A program made the translations under genes and the position numbers. From Acanthaster planci (lineage: Eukaryota; Echinodermata; Asteroidea; Valvatida; Acanthasteridae), in assembly GCF_001949145.1 (NCBI RefSeq), contig NW_019091558.1, forward strand, positions 78,058-102,310: 24,253 nt of DNA. Direction: 5' to 3'. Shown in pieces: positions 10,141 through 19,674 of this stretch (positions are counted from its first letter, which is position 1; each line of letters begins with the position of its first letter). The notes under the pieces were generated by a model. That model was given only the letters and a program-made list of their open reading frames with translations. It did not search any database and was not told the origin of the DNA.

Positions 10141-11590
10141 TATAATATAAAACTGTATGTTAGATTTTGTAAATATGTTTGACGGCAACTATTCCCTTTT
10201 GTCCATAAACGGAACAAAATCCATTACTTTTGGCCTCTGCACTTAATTTAACGAGAACGAAGTTATAATGTTCAGTTGGCAAAGTACATACGAGATTGTG
10301 GAAAGATTTTACTTTCATACCCCTACCAAAATCAATTTAAAACACCAAAAACCTCTTTTGTTCAGAATATGGCGCAACCTTCAGTTTTAAGACTTTCATC
10401 AGGTAATCTTCACGCAATTCAGGGGAAGAAAGTTCAGGTTTTCTGTGTTAGATGTTCTTTGCACTATATGGTGACTCTAAAGTGTTCATTGGTAGGCCTA
10501 CCTTCTACCCAACTTTTCACTAGTTTTACTACAAAAAAATAAATGTGGAAATGACACTATGACCTATTCAGGTGGGGGTATTAAACTAAGTCTCTCTGAA
10601 ATAATAACAAAACTTTCACTCGCACTGGAACAGCAAGATTCTTGAAATCATATCAGAGAATCTCAAGCCTGGCACACTGAATGACCTACTGAGGCAGTTT
10701 TATCTTGACACAAGGTCAACTGACGGTGTGTTCTAAAAAGTGGGAACTTTTTAGCAGTTAAGACAGTCTAAATTTATTTCTGAAGGCGCACCACCTTTAA
10801 CAAGAAATTCAACATCATCAAAGACAATGAATTCATTGATGCATAGGGGTCCTTTGAAGCTGCACAACATCCAGGTTACTGTTTTTGATGTGTGCATGTT
10901 TGGTTCATTTTAATTGTTTATTTTGTTTAATGTACACCAGGCATAGGCCCCTGTACCAACTTTGTTGCACATCAGGTTGGCTTGAAGATTAATTCGTAAT
11001 CACGCTAGAGCACTTGTGATAACTAAAATAGTGACCGCCGGTAACAGTGCATAATTGGCAGAGCACAAAGAAACCTCGAGGAACAGTACACCATTAATGT
11101 TGATAGTATCTCATTTGTGCTTTTTTCTTCACAAAACAACTAAGGATTATTACATGCAGTAATCAATGTTGCAAAACAAACATTTTTACCTGAGCTCTGT
11201 CCCAAATAATTACTTCTCAAAGCTTCAATGCATACGTGTATGTCTGCATATTCACTCAAGCTCAGCATGTTGTGTTGTTTTTGTTGGAAACTCTTGCAAT
11301 GCATCAACCTTGACAAAGATGAACATCTTTAGGCAGAAATAAATACAGATATGGGGGAAGGGGATGTTTCTTTTCAAGGTAATTAAGCAGCAAGATACAT
11401 GGATGGTAACTTTGCTACATATGGTACTGGGAGAGTGCAGTGTACTTTGAATAACCAATTTTTGTGAAACTGTTGTTAAAAGTAAAAGTGTTGGCTTCAG
11501 GATAAGCCCTGACAGTCCTCTATCCTCCAATTACAAATCATTTTAGTGCTGAATATTTCTCACATTTCCTGTTCTTATGATGTCTGTCTA
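10141..11590. other. AT-rich non-coding stretch
   Basis: No gene, clear repeat boundary or splice-flanked open exon was seen. The small open frames at 10276-10542 (plus) and 11252-11530 (minus) show no motif. Confidence 0.45.
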
Positions 11591-11640
11591 CTGATGCTGA
11601 AGACGAGCGTAACATGCTGACAAAATAAAGAAATATATAG
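11591..11640 (+). repeat. Possible 3' end of a retroelement (CTGAAGAC...GACAAAATAAAG)
   Basis: The short segment reads CTGATGCTGAAGACGAGCG and ends in GACAAAATAAAGAAAT, which includes an AATAAA polyadenylation signal. It resembles the common invertebrate repeat ends of the form CTGAAGAC...GAAACGT...GACAAAATAAAG, and it shares CTGAAGAC with the element end near 19229. No body of the element is visible upstream. Confidence 0.35.
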
Positions 11641-11829
11641 GTTCAATGGACTACTTTCTCCTAAAAGTCATTGGTGAAATCTCTTTTCTTTAAACCTGAA
11701 AGTATTGACTGCACACTGTACTCAATTTTGTCTTCCAAAAAAATCAGTTTTTCTATTTGGTTTGATAATTTGGGTGATCCCCATTCTTCACTTCACAGGT
11801 TTGCAAAATATCTAGTGTTTCTGGCTTCA

Positions 11830-13330
11830 TGTCTTTAGGGTGTGATGGCTGTGTAGTGTTTCAGGTTTCATATTTTCTTACTAGTGCCCCTTCCCCAGAC
11901 CACCGCAGTCAACTTACCCGGACAGTCAAAACATATACATATTTCCTTAATGCTTTATTGCTATTCGTGAAATATTTTATCAGCTGTAGTGGCCCTCTGT
12001 CGGTCCACCCCAGGCATGATTCTCGCCATGTTTGCCTTCTTTTTTCTTCTCGCGTTTTGCTTACGGATGTGTCTTTCTTCCTTCTGGATTTCATTGAGTG
12101 TTCCATAGCACTGAAGCGGATCTGTGTTATCCCGATCAACTTTTATGTCGTATCTTTTTGTGTCACTATTTTGTCACATTTTCTGTGAAAAGTTACATTT
12201 TATGTTTATTTTTATGCTACAGTGTATATATTTATCACCTTACTCGGTAATGCTCTTTGTACGGCACCCCCACTATTTGTACGGCTTGGCTGGTACCATT
12301 CTTTAGTCGAGTCAGTGCTTTCTTTTTTATGTATTTTTACATATTTTTACATACAGGTTCTTCTTTGCGAGCTTGTTATGATAATTTTATTCCCCAGGCC
12401 AGTGGTCACCTTTATAGCATTATTTACTTGCTATGAGTCCTCTGGCCTGTATAAGGAATTTTTCGTCCCTGGACTATCACGCACTTTAGTCGTTTGGTAG
12501 TCCCCCTGTTATTTTTATGGCACTGTGCCTTGGTAACAATCTGTTTATGGCTCCCTGTAGTTAACTCCTTCACCATGGATGACGGACTTGTTGTTCATTC
12601 TGCTGTGATCTTTTTACAGCTTTTTAGTTTTCTTTTTACATTCTTTTTTATCAAGTGCTGTAGTTCTACGTTGTTGAAAAAAAAAGGTTTATCGTGTCTC
12701 CTTTGAACATTGTCTCGGATGTTTTAACCTCTTTTAGAGCAATTTTATTGAGCTTCCTTTCCTGTTCTGTGGTGGGCTACATTGGAAAATTCAAGATGGT
12801 GGCCAACGAGGCAGGAAAATTTGGTGTACATCTATGGACATTTGTGTTACTGAGTGTCTGTGTGCTCCTAGCTACAAGTGTGTACAACACTTATCATAGC
12901 TTCTGTGGTATCCCTAGCCCATTATTGACCATCCAGCAGCAGTCATCAGGTGGTACATTTCTTAATCATTTTTCATCATTCAATTACCTTCGTGATATGC
13001 AATTTTGTGATTCTGCAAGCATGACAAGCAGGCATATCGTTGTTGGCAGTCGTGACCATAATGATGTCTCTGATAACAGTGATATGCAACTTTTAGCTGA
13101 CCTTGAACAGTTTTTAAATTTTTTAGCTGCAAGTCTTTAAGCTGGATAAGAACTTGTGTTTTTACAAAATCAGCTCCTACGTTCTTAGGCAACCAGAACT
13201 TACATGTATTGTGATCTCGCAACCGCTCCTGCACTCAGTGAAAAGCGTGACAAAAGAAACATGCTCCAGGGGTGTGACATTCTTTCCCTAATACACACTC
13301 ATTCGTGTGCACCTTTTGGTGAAAAATAAT
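11830..13330 (+). other. T-rich leader region upstream of the CR1/L2-like LINE, with a 148-codon open frame
   Basis: The plus strand is markedly T-rich for about 1.5 kb and yields several overlapping hydrophobic frames simply because of that bias. The longest, 12694-13140, has a hydrophobic segment (FVLLSVCVLLATSVYNTYHS) followed by a Ser/Asp/His-rich tail and ends at a stop. No family is recognised. Its position directly upstream of the LINE N-terminal motif suggests a 5' untranslated or first-ORF region of that element, but no boundary or target duplication was found. A single-pass membrane protein is a less likely reading. Confidence 0.35.
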
Positions 13331-13348
13331 TCCATATCATCCCCACGA

Positions 13349-13500
13349 TAATGTTGCAAGTATGTGATGCTCTCTTTGTCTGGTGATGTTCATCCTAACC
13401 CTGGACCCCGCTGGAAATACCCATGTGGTATCTGCAACCAGCGGCGTAGTGAGCAGGGGGGGGGAAAGGGTCAGTTGCCAAATGAAACTGAAATTGATGT
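13349..13500 (+). pseudogene. LINE N-terminus with 2A-like motif DVHPNPGP and broken zinc-finger start
   Basis: After an in-frame TAA (13349-13351) the frame reads VMLSLSGDVHPNPGP, then KYPCGICNQ. D-x-x-x-N-P-G-P (13385-13408) matches the ribosome-skipping 2A-like signature known in some animal LINEs, except that the usual Glu is His. The following C-G-I-C is the start of the PHD-like finger normally found here, but it is cut off after CNQ by a CGGCGTAGTGAGC plus poly-G run (13442-13464) and a stop. The poly-G junction looks like foreign sequence, possibly a hAT-type terminus, though no partner end was found. Confidence 0.6.
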
Positions 13501-13509
13501 CATGAATTA

Positions 13510-14280
13510 TTGACGTACTTAGAAACAAAGAGGCATTTGCAGAGATGGCAAAGGATTCCAATCCCCATGTCATCTTAGTGATGGAATCATGGCTTAAACC
13601 AGGTATTAGCGATAATGAGTGCATTCCAGTTAACTATAGAATCTACAGGAAAGATAGAGAAGAGAAAATTGGAGGTGGTGTCTTCATTGCTGTAAGGAAA
13701 GACTTGAACATAACCAAACTTGAGTTTTTAGATGTAGAGGCACAGTTGATATGGGTTTCTATCAAGATGGCCAACTCCAAGCCAATTTACATTTGCTGTT
13801 TTTACAGTCCACCTAACCAAGGATCTGATCCCATCCAAAAACTCTGAAATTCACTGGAAAAACTGGACTGGAAGAAGAACCCTACAGTTTTGATCGGGGG
13901 TGATTATTCACGTACTGGATGTCAAGTACCTTGCCAAAAGTTCAGCCCTGAATGCAACTACCCAGCTGAATTAACTACTGAGCTCCTGAATTTACTTGAT
14001 GATTTTTCTCTTGTTCAACTTGCACATGAGTCTAATCATAACCTGCAAACAAGATCACAAAATGTGCAGAATATCATCAACCTGTTTTGTGTTTCAAAGC
14101 CGTGCTGCTTCCATCCCCTCAAGACCGAGCCTGGTATTTCAGATCATTTCAAAGTCATCGCAGATGCTGGAGTTAGACCTTGTGTCCAGAGGAGTGAGAG
14201 AAGGCGGATTTATCATTGGCACAAAGCAGTCAGGGATGGCCTAAAGGAAAGCTTGAACCAGTCGAGAACCAGGTTTTAGA
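13510..14280 (+). pseudogene. LINE endonuclease (exonuclease-endonuclease-phosphatase fold), partial
   Basis: The frame from about 13515 reads RNKEAFAEMAKDSNPHVILV, then MESWLKPGI, YRIYRKDREEKIGGGVFIAV and CCFYSPPNQGSDP. These are the usual order of LINE endonuclease boxes: the E-S/T-W-L metal-binding Glu, the Y-R-x-D-R with G-G-G-V block, and the Y-x-P-P block. A frameshift near 13848 leads into a second frame reading VLIGGDYSRTG (the G-D-F-N box with Tyr for Phe) and, from about 14085, the S-D-H box (GISDHFKVI). These enzymes nick target DNA to prime reverse transcription. The copy is broken by frameshifts and stops. Confidence 0.75.
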
Positions 14281-16286
14281 GTAAATGCACCCAAAAGTCA
14301 ACCGATGAAAACTTGCAGACTTTTGTTAAGGGTCTATGAGATTCAGTTGATGAACATGTGCCCTGTTTACTGAAGTCGTCAACATTCAATCTTCCTTGGC
14401 TAACCAGATCACGAAAGATATGAAAGAAGGAAAGGGCCTTCTATGCTGCAAAATCATGCAACACCGATCGATTATAGAAACGGTACAAAGCACTCAGGAA
14501 ACAAGTACAATGTGACTTACAGAAGGCTGAACAAGAGTGTCTCTCCTAAACTATCTTTGAGTCACTACAGACAAGAGGTTTTGGTCCTTTATCAAAACCG
14601 CAGACGGGACACACGTGGTATGTTGACACAAGTTGGCACTTTGGAGCCAAGGTTCGCAATGCATCCAGCAAAGCCAAAGTATTTTGTAAACACTATGAGT
14701 CAATCGTCACTATGAAAAACACCTCTCATATCCCATCTGTTGGGAAAGCCTGTACCCTGAAGTGCCAAATATCAAAATTAGCTTGCATGGTATTACAAAA
14801 CTTCTAAAAGAACTCAATATCAATAAAGACCCTAGAATCAGCCCCCCATGTGCTGAAAATGTGTGCAGAAGAGATTGCTCCGATGCTTCAGGTCCTGTTT
14901 ACATAAAGCATCACAACCAGGAGGCTTCCAAGGGACTGGTGATGTGCCAATGCATCTGCATTATATAATACGGATAGCAGGATAGACCCAGCCAACTACA
15001 GACCAGTTTCGCTCACATCAGTGATCTGCAAGTTATTGGAAAACATCATTTACCGTCATGTTGTGAATCATCTTGAGAGATTTAATATCCTGAGCAACCC
15101 CCAGCACGGTTTCAGGTCACATCGCTCCTGTGAAACCCCACTCTTATCTACAATTCATAACATTTTTAGCGGAGCAGACAAAGTCAAGCAAGAGAAGCCG
15201 TCATTTTAGATTTTGCAAAAGCATTCGATACAGTTCTTCTCTGCTGCTTGCTTCACAAGATGAAATTTTATGGGCTGCGTGGCTCACTGCTCTCCTGGGT
15301 ATCAGATTTTCTCACAAAGCATGAACAAACTGTTGTTGTTCAGGGTAAATTGTCCAAACTGGTCCATGTAGCCTCAGGTTTTCCAGAGGGCTGGGGCCAC
15401 TCCTTTTCCTGTGTTACATAAACGACCTTCCAGATGGCATCTATTCCAAGGTTTGCCTGTTTGCAGATGATTGCTTAATCTATTATCCTATTTAAGATAG
15501 AAACAACTGCCTTGCCCTCCAGAAAGACCTCCATAAGCCAGAAATATGGGAAAGGACCTGGCAGATGAACTTTAAACCCGAGAAATGTAGCATCATCCGG
15601 TTCACAAGAAAATGGTCACCAACTCATTACAGTTTTTCATTGTCTGGTAATAAGTTATCAGGAACAAATCATCATAAATACGTTGGTGTTACCCGTTCAT
15701 CTGACGTGAATGGAATCAGCATATTGTCACAGTGAAAGCCAATATTGTCATTGGTTTCCTTCGTAGAAAACCTGAATAATGCTCCAGTCCATGTAAAAGC
15801 CCAGGCTTCTCAAGAGTCTGGTTCAACCCCACCTTGAGTGTTGTAGCTCTGTGTGGGCTCCGCATACAGAGAAAAACATTGACAAGATCGAGGCCGTCCA
15901 GCGCAGTGCAGTGTGTACAACTTTCAAGATTGTAGTAGAACCAGCTCTGTTACAGCAATGCAAGAAAAGCTTAAACTTCCCCTCCAATAGCATGGAAGAC
16001 GGAACAGCAGCTTAGTCATGTTGCACAAAATCATTCATCACAGTGTTGACCTGGACATAAGAGATTTCCTTGACTTGTAAGAACCTCCATCAGCTCACAC
16101 GAATGAACACTAGGTGATGCAAGGCAAATCAATTTGTCATCCCACAGTCTGTGTCACAATCCTACCTTCATTGTTTTTTTTCCCAAGATGGCAAGAGATT
16201 GGAATAAGCTGCCAAAACACATGACTTCTATGGAGAAGTTAGCTAGCTTCAAAATAGCACTGCAAAACCGTCTACAGCTGAAATGA
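14281..16286 (+). pseudogene. LINE reverse transcriptase and C-terminal region
   Basis: From about 14995 the frame reads NYRPVSLTSVICKLLENIIY and LSNPQHGFRSHRSCETPLL, typical RT boxes 1-2. After a shift comes ILDFAKAFDTV, the palm A box with its catalytic Asp. FADD at 15460-15471 is the catalytic C box in CLFADDCLIYY. MNFKPEKCSIIRFTRKW and YVGVT follow. Further down, PQLEYCSSVW-type text (LEC at about 15833) is followed by EKNIDKIEAVQRSAVC. The end reads RDWNKLPKHMTSMEKLASFK and stops at 16284-16286. Catalytic residues are visible, but at least five frame changes or stops make it inactive. The 14281-14990 part is poorly readable linker. Confidence 0.8.
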
Positions 16287-16364
16287 ACAACCCCCTAGTT
16301 CCATTCTGAGTGATGCTCATTTAGAGCTGTTCAGAGTATTCATGCAGATCCAGATCCAGACTCT

Positions 16365-16852
16365 GGAATCGCAAGACTGATGACACAACTTCACTGAAAT
16401 ATCTAACTTCTCAAAGTCACAGTCATGTTTATTGAGTACTCTATATATGTGTACACGTGCATCAATGTAAAGCTACATGTGGGCACTCCAATCCAATATG
16501 CTCCGTGTATAATTAGACACTCCGTGAAAACTATATAAGCAAAGGAAAGAGACAAAGAAAAACCTAATTCAGCAGATTATACCTTGACACAGTAACATGT
16601 ACATGGCAGACCTAAACTTGCAATTTAAACACACGCAAAACATATTCAACATGTTAAATGAACAACACATGGCTAAGATTTGCAAAATTATATATGTAAG
16701 GAATTGTAGCTGTCTCCTTTCCTTAAATAATCAGACAATCTTAGAGCCAAATTATTTATAAATCTTCACTAATCAGCATGTAAACTACTTCAGTAAGTGA
16801 ACGAATGATGTAAATTTTGTGATTAAAAATGTACATGCATGCACTGTCACTG
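16365..16852. other. No feature supported
   Basis: AT-rich stretch between the LINE end and the DNA transposon; no coding or repeat structure seen. Confidence 0.45.
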
Positions 16853-16947
16853 TACAGTAAAATCTCAATAGCTCAAAGTAGGTTAACTCGAAACTCCGTT
16901 TAACTCGAAGAAGAATTAATTCCCGCCAAAAGAATAGGCTTTTATGT

Positions 16948-17001
16948 ACTGCTCATGTTTTTTTTTTTTTTTTTTTTTTTTTATGTCAAACTGCTCATGT
17001 T
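16948..17001. repeat. Poly(T) tract flanked by a duplicated ~12-base word
   Basis: About 25 T bases sit between two copies of ACTGCTCATGTT (16948-16959 and 16990-17001). Similar TTTATGT text lies before each copy. This may be a tandem duplication expanded by slippage, or the scar of a poly(A)-tailed insertion on the minus strand. Confidence 0.6.
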
Positions 17002-17910
17002 GCCAAATTTGTTTACCTCCAAGTTTTTGTGTAGCAGATCCAAAAGAAACTGCCGCCAAAATACTTCCGGAAAGTGTAAATAGAACGCAGGTCTAATTAT
17101 GAATCATTTCTGACACGCACACTTCATCTTTTCACACCAGAACACTTGCAAGCGAGCTACAATGATGATCAATCTAGACGCATAAACCACACCATGACAG
17201 CAAAATCCGACTTGCAGGAATTGGCCCAATTATTACTGTGGGCCCATTGTAGCCAGTGCATCGGCAGGCCAACTGATGGCTCTTTGCGGCGGCTGCGACA
17301 ATGCAATGGAGATCTTTGTGTATGCCGCACACGCCGTTAAGTCTGGCCTAATGGTCTGGCCAAACTGCTTGCGCTCGCCTGTGCGATGGCTGCCCAATTA
17401 GAGCCACAAACCATAGCATGCTCACACGCAGTGGACCAACCACGTGACTGCAATGCAAAATAAACATAAGTTTGAAAATAAAGTACGAAGAACAAAAAAT
17501 AAAACCAGACACCGATAGCATTTTTGTTTTTACGAAATTTTATTGAAGCGTAAAAAGGTGTACCCTCGTGTGATGAAAAAGTCGTCTGACTCAAAAGGGA
17601 AACCCCGCCCAGTACGGTGCGGTATCAGAAATGGGACCACCACAATGCGTCACATATGCACAAGGCAAAACAAAGATTTGCCACACAAAGGTACACAGTT
17701 TAAATGATTTACAGTACATGTAATGTGTTATTTATCAGCTGATTGACTACAAAAATCCAGACCTGCCAACCTTGACATATTTTTTTCAAGTACCACATCA
17801 GCGAAGAGGCATAAACCAGAATCCCAGTGCATGGTGACATGACCAAGAAAATGTTCGCACAATGCTTACACTCAATTAGAAAAAACTATGGACCACTTCA
17901 TTCTTAATGA

Positions 17911-18301
17911 CTATGTACAGTTATAACAGGACTCTTGTATTAACAATGCTCTCATTAAAAAGGTTCGACTGTACTTCATGGATTTATTGAATAAATTTTC
18001 AATTAAGTCATTTCTGTATAAAGTGAGGTGCTTAAACATTCTGCATACTTTCAAATCTGCTGTTATGTACTCACTCTGTAATGAAATTTGTTTCACCCAC
18101 ACTGTACCATCAGCTTTTTTAGCCGTTGCGTTTGACATCTTGGCCTCCGTTCTTGTTGGGCCGGAGGCATGGCCATTTCTTTTTATAACTAGCAAGAAAT
18201 TTTTGTGGAGCTTGGAATCTCATTTTCTTTTCAGGTGGGGGAGTGCTTTCCCCATCTGTATGATCCGAATCTGACACTCTGACACTTTGATCGGCGTCCA
18301 T
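17911..18301 (-). pseudogene. Degraded zinc-finger-like/element ORF start (MDADQSV..., KKKWPCL motif)
   Basis: From an ATG at 18299-18301 the minus strand reads an acidic, proline-containing leader (SDSDHTDGESTPPPEKK) followed by FLASYKKKWPCLRPNKNGGQ and DVKRNG, then a stop; a second frame continues below it. The order Y-K-K-K-W-P-C-L, then G-G-x-D-V-K-R-x, resembles the start of a zinc-binding domain family in animal transposon-derived proteins, where the Cys pair and His would lie between these words. That middle part seems deleted. The family assignment is from memory of motif style and is tentative. It lies wholly inside the TIR-bounded element. Confidence 0.4.
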
Positions 18302-18779
18302 GTTGCCCACAAAACTACGGCATAAACACAGCAGCAGCGTCGGCAACAACACATGCGTTGGGCCCGAGTAGCTGTGCGGCCAGCGGCCGGTGTCACACTG
18401 AAACGTGCTTCCAGAGCTACGGCTACATCAGTGCGTCCCCACGTATTTTCAATGGGCGCAGGCCTAGACCTAGGAATAGACAGCCGATTCAGCTCTGCAC
18501 CCCAGAAATGAGTGTGGTTCTTTAGGGTTAAAATGCTTTTAACTGTATTGTGTCATGTGGAAGTCAAGGAACCAAGCATTATTTTTGCAAGCTGGCTTAC
18601 AAGAGCACCCTCTGTTTGTCATTTGGTCTCTGTAAATATAGATTTGACGTCTTTGCACTATATTGCGTACTTTTTGCATTAGATCTCATGCCAGCGTACA
18701 ATGTCAAAATGCGTACATTAACTCAAATTTCGGATAACTCATATTTCCCAGAGATTTTAGGTATTGAGATGTTACTGTA

Positions 18780-19130
18780 AACGATACCTGCAAACCAAAA
18801 TGTTTGTACATTGTACATGTTCATTATGGTCAATTTAAACCCAAGCCTACTTGACATTTCTGCTAAATATTAACATAATCATCATAATTGATAATTATTA
18901 ATACCTCTGTGCCTCAATTGTATTTGTTCTTCTTACATTTTTTGATGGAATTGGGGGACAGTTTTCAGAGTCAACTAATGTCATGTGCTGAGGCGGGCAA
19001 AAACGCATGGTTGCTGGAGGGCGCTATGACTGTTGGCTAAAGTAAACTCACATCAGCAACATGCCCCCCCCCCTAAATTAAAACACTAATTTACCTAAAA
19101 TACTGCATTAATCAACTAGCACAGGATTGT
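18780..19130. other. No gene; contains a poly-C run
   Basis: AT-rich, with a run of about 11 C bases near 19063-19073. An imperfect inverted pair (CATGGTTGCTG near 19006 with CAGCAACATG near 19056) hints at a small palindromic insertion, not resolved further. Confidence 0.35.
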
Positions 19131-19212
19131 GACTGGGAGTGGAGCTTATATGGTGTAGAGAGGGATCCAGATGTAGATTCCTCTCTACACCATATAAGCT
19201 CCACTCCCAATC
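19131..19212. repeat. Near-perfect 33-bp inverted repeat (hairpin)
   Basis: Bases 19131-19163 pair with 19180-19212 with a single mismatch (19033-type C against A at 19133/19210). The pairing can extend a further four base pairs into the 16-base spacer, leaving an 8-base loop. Such length and perfection against decayed surroundings points to a recent event or selection. It directly abuts the retroelement-like segment that follows. Confidence 0.9.
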
Positions 19213-19440
19213 AGATTCCTGTAGTCTCCTGAAGACAGACAGAGTGCACTGTTCGAAATGTCGAGTTATTCCCCGGTTCTTTTCAGAACCACACATACTC
19301 AAGAAAGAGACTGATACATGGTGCAACTGCAATCATACTCTTCTAGTTTCTTTCACCATGAAAACCTTGAATTCGTATAAGGAGGAATTTCACATGGAAT
19401 CCCTGAGAGGCTAACACTCAACTGCTGGCAACTTTGATAA
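19213..19440 (+). mobile_element. Penelope-like or related retroelement end fragment
   Basis: The segment after the hairpin reads GTAGTCTCCTGAAGAC...GTTCGAAATGTCGAG, then GTTCTTTTCAGAACCACA and ATGGTGCAACTGCAATCAT. I associate this wording with abundant repeats of marine invertebrates that carry CTGAAGAC...CGAAACGTC ends, several of which are Penelope-like elements. No RT or GIY-YIG coding is visible. Because the 19131-19212 hairpin is its left neighbour, hairpin and segment may be one unit (for example two head-to-head copies with most of one lost). Confidence 0.35.
19226..19265 (+). ncRNA. Hammerhead-ribozyme-like core (probably degenerate)
   Basis: CTGAAGA at 19229-19235 fits the CUGANGA box, GAAA at 19255-19258 the second box, and GTC at 19260-19262 the cleavage triplet. 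A helix II is possible between 19238-19242 and 19249-19254 with a one-base bulge. CTC (19226-19228) can pair with GAG (19263-19265) as helix I. Two unpaired bases (19236-19237) at the foot of helix II and a nearly absent helix III argue against full activity. Minimal hammerheads are known in Penelope-like elements. Confidence 0.25.
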
Positions 19441-19674
19441 TGAAAATTTCCTCCAAGCATGGATCATAAAACTCCAAAAATAACAGATTAACTGCATTCC
19501 ACTAAATAAAACTTTCAACTTGAATGATTTGAATAAATTTGCAAACAATTAAAGAGTGAACATACAATGGTTTGGGACTTCCACCCTGGATTTAAACTCC
19601 TAAATTTCCAGCAATGGCTCATCTGGCAGGGATTTCTCCGGTCTCCTGAGTGCTCATACCTCGGTCTCGTCAAG
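19441..19674. other. Possible 3' end/LTR zone of the BEL element; not resolved
   Basis: On the minus strand this follows the end of BEL coding. A purine-rich word (GGGTGGAAG, about 19580-19590) could be a polypurine tract before an LTR, but no LTR partner exists in the window because the 5' end is truncated. Confidence 0.3.

Larger units (their letters stand above)
13349..16364 (+). mobile_element. CR1/L2-like LINE, internally deleted and frame-shifted
   Basis: In order it holds a 2A-like and cysteine-containing N-terminus, an apurinic-type endonuclease fragment, the RT, and a C-terminal tail ending at 16284-16286. A short repeat of AGATCC units (16344-16360) may be its 3' terminus, as the L2/CR1 group ends in short tandem repeats and not poly(A). 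The N-terminal domain is joined directly to the endonuclease, so an internal piece is lost. The clade is judged from motif wording only. Confidence 0.75.
16855..18777. mobile_element. pogo/Tigger-like DNA transposon (1.92 kb) with TA target duplication
   Basis: The left end reads CAGTAAAATCTCAATAGCT and the right end, reverse complemented, CAGTAACATCTCAATACCT (17 of 19 identical). TA flanks both ends (16853-16854 and 18778-18779), the target site of the Tc1/mariner superfamily. Just inside, TTAACTCGAA-type words occur twice on the left (about 16882-16918) and related TTAACTCAAA and GGATAACTCA words on the right (18719-18740), as subterminal repeats for transposase binding would. No DDE transposase is visible inside, so it is non-autonomous or gutted. 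A poly(T) tract and a degraded zinc-finger-like frame lie within. Confidence 0.75.

Noticed and set aside
11829-12706. Series of hydrophobic plus-strand frames resembling membrane proteins
   Set aside because: T-rich strands encode Phe/Leu/Val-rich frames by composition alone; the frames overlap and have no start or splice logic.
17337-17594. 85-codon minus-strand frame inside the DNA transposon
   Set aside because: No transposase or other motif; mixed low-complexity content.
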